Origin: Mytilus trossulus
Taxonomy: Eukaryota > Mollusca > Bivalvia > Mytilida > Mytilidae
NCBI RefSeq assembly: GCF_036588685.1
Contig: NC_086374.1
Span: forward strand, 30,620,886-30,684,885
DNA: 64,000 bases
Reading direction: 5' to 3'
Positions 63,701 to 64,000 of this stretch are shown here, in pieces; the stretch's first letter is position 1, and every line of letters starts with the position of its first letter. The position numbers and the translations under genes are program-made. A model generated the notes under the pieces. The model saw only the letters and a list, made by a program, of their open reading frames with translations. It was not told the origin of the DNA and did not search any database.

Positions 63701-64000
63701 TTACGTGATAGTAATATCAGCACAGGAATAAAATGTATATAGAGTGCCAGTTGCATCTAAGGAATTTGTTTTGTAAACAACTTGTACAATTCCATGATGA
63801 CCATGATAGCTGTCTGGAATCATCAGATTTCTTGTGTAGTTCTGTTGTTTATTGAAGTGGTCATCGTTCACCTTGACTGTTTGAATAACCTCTAAAGGTA
63901 TGGCGTCTCTTATCAATGACACTTCCATAATCCCGGGGGTCTTCGCATTATAGTGACTGAAATTTTTCTGCCATGTAACAGCAATATTGGTACCTTTCTG
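63701..64000 (-). CDS. C-terminal part of a probable secreted LPMO / chitin-binding type-4-like protein
   Basis: The minus-strand frame is open from the window edge (64000) to TAA at 63701-63703, 99 residues. It begins QKGTNIAVTWQKNFSHYN, continues PGIMEVSLIRDA, RNLMIPDSYHGHHGIVQVVY and ends TLYTFYSCADITIT. The order (a strand with NIAVTWQ, a G-x-hydrophobic-E-hydrophobic-S strand, a hydrophobic-V-Q-hydrophobic-Y strand, and a final C-A-D-I-x-I) resembles the C-terminal end of lytic polysaccharide monooxygenase_10 domains, which end in an ACADI-type motif and belong to copper enzymes that cleave chitin or cellulose. The copper-binding N-terminal His would lie outside the window, so enzymatic activity cannot be judged. 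It is quite possibly only a related extracellular family. The reading frame itself is convincing by composition and length. Confidence 0.6.
   Translation of the reverse strand, partial: QKGTNIAVTWQKNFSHYNAKTPGIMEVSLIRDAIPLEVIQTVKVNDDHFNKQQNYTRNLMIPDSYHGHHGIVQVVYKTNSLDATGTLYTFYSCADITIT

Overview
This is AT-rich eukaryotic DNA with intron-rich genes and canonical GT-AG splicing. It carries many interspersed repeats that I recognise as typical of bivalve molluscs, such as the short element containing GCCAATGAGACAACTCTCCA and LINE 3' tails reading AAGCAACCAACAATCAATCA. A mussel-like bivalve (Mytilidae) is the most likely source. That assignment rests on repeat character and gene content, not on a database search. 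There is no bacterial operon, CRISPR array or rRNA, and I saw no convincing tRNA.

Five protein genes are supported. (1) 1206-4153 (+): the 3' end of an SR-type splicing factor, with four small RS-encoding exons. (2) 11011-22179 (-): a complete nine-exon mitochondrial acyl-CoA dehydrogenase of 423 aa, closest in character to the acyl-CoA dehydrogenase 6 (acdh-6-like) group. (3) 22385-33658 (+): IAH1, an SGNH/GDSL esterase, six exons, 235 aa. It is head-to-head with the dehydrogenase across only 205 bp and has a second, divergent first exon at 28390-28449. (4) 42712-56081 (+): SPAG16/PF20, the ciliary central-pair WD40 protein, 16 exons, 616 aa. (5) 63701-64000 (-): the C-terminal end of a probable secreted protein whose last residues resemble lytic polysaccharide monooxygenase / chitin-binding type-4 proteins; it is cut by the window edge. 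Exon phases of genes 2-4 were checked junction by junction and all close in frame.

The rest is mostly mobile and tandem DNA. A LINE with an intact 888-codon reverse-transcriptase reading frame (23371-26037) sits inside a short inverted-repeat element flanked by a 9-bp target duplication. A second, truncated copy of the same LINE lies inverted at 21331-21600. Other LINE 3' fragments lie at 1.6-2.3, 43.0-43.6, 53.3-54.15 and 58.8-59.0 kb. TTAA-flanked inverted-repeat elements occur at 4.66-5.40, 31.7-32.3, 48.26-48.65 and 50.5-51.06 kb, the second and fourth being copies of one family. TA-flanked foldback elements occur at 10.37-10.58, 54.43-54.65 and 59.79-61.83 kb; the last is a 2-kb nested palindrome. 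A 3-kb minisatellite of 48/49-bp units (34343-37388) follows IAH1 and contains a 125-bp block almost identical to its own downstream flank. A 1.8-kb element bounded by ATACGACCGCA inverted ends lies at 38989-40803.

The most interesting points are the duplicated IAH1 first exon that changes the GDS catalytic block to GSS, the tight bidirectional promoter between two metabolic genes, the tandem duplication of the SPAG16 exon 2 donor region, and the recent duplication inside the minisatellite.
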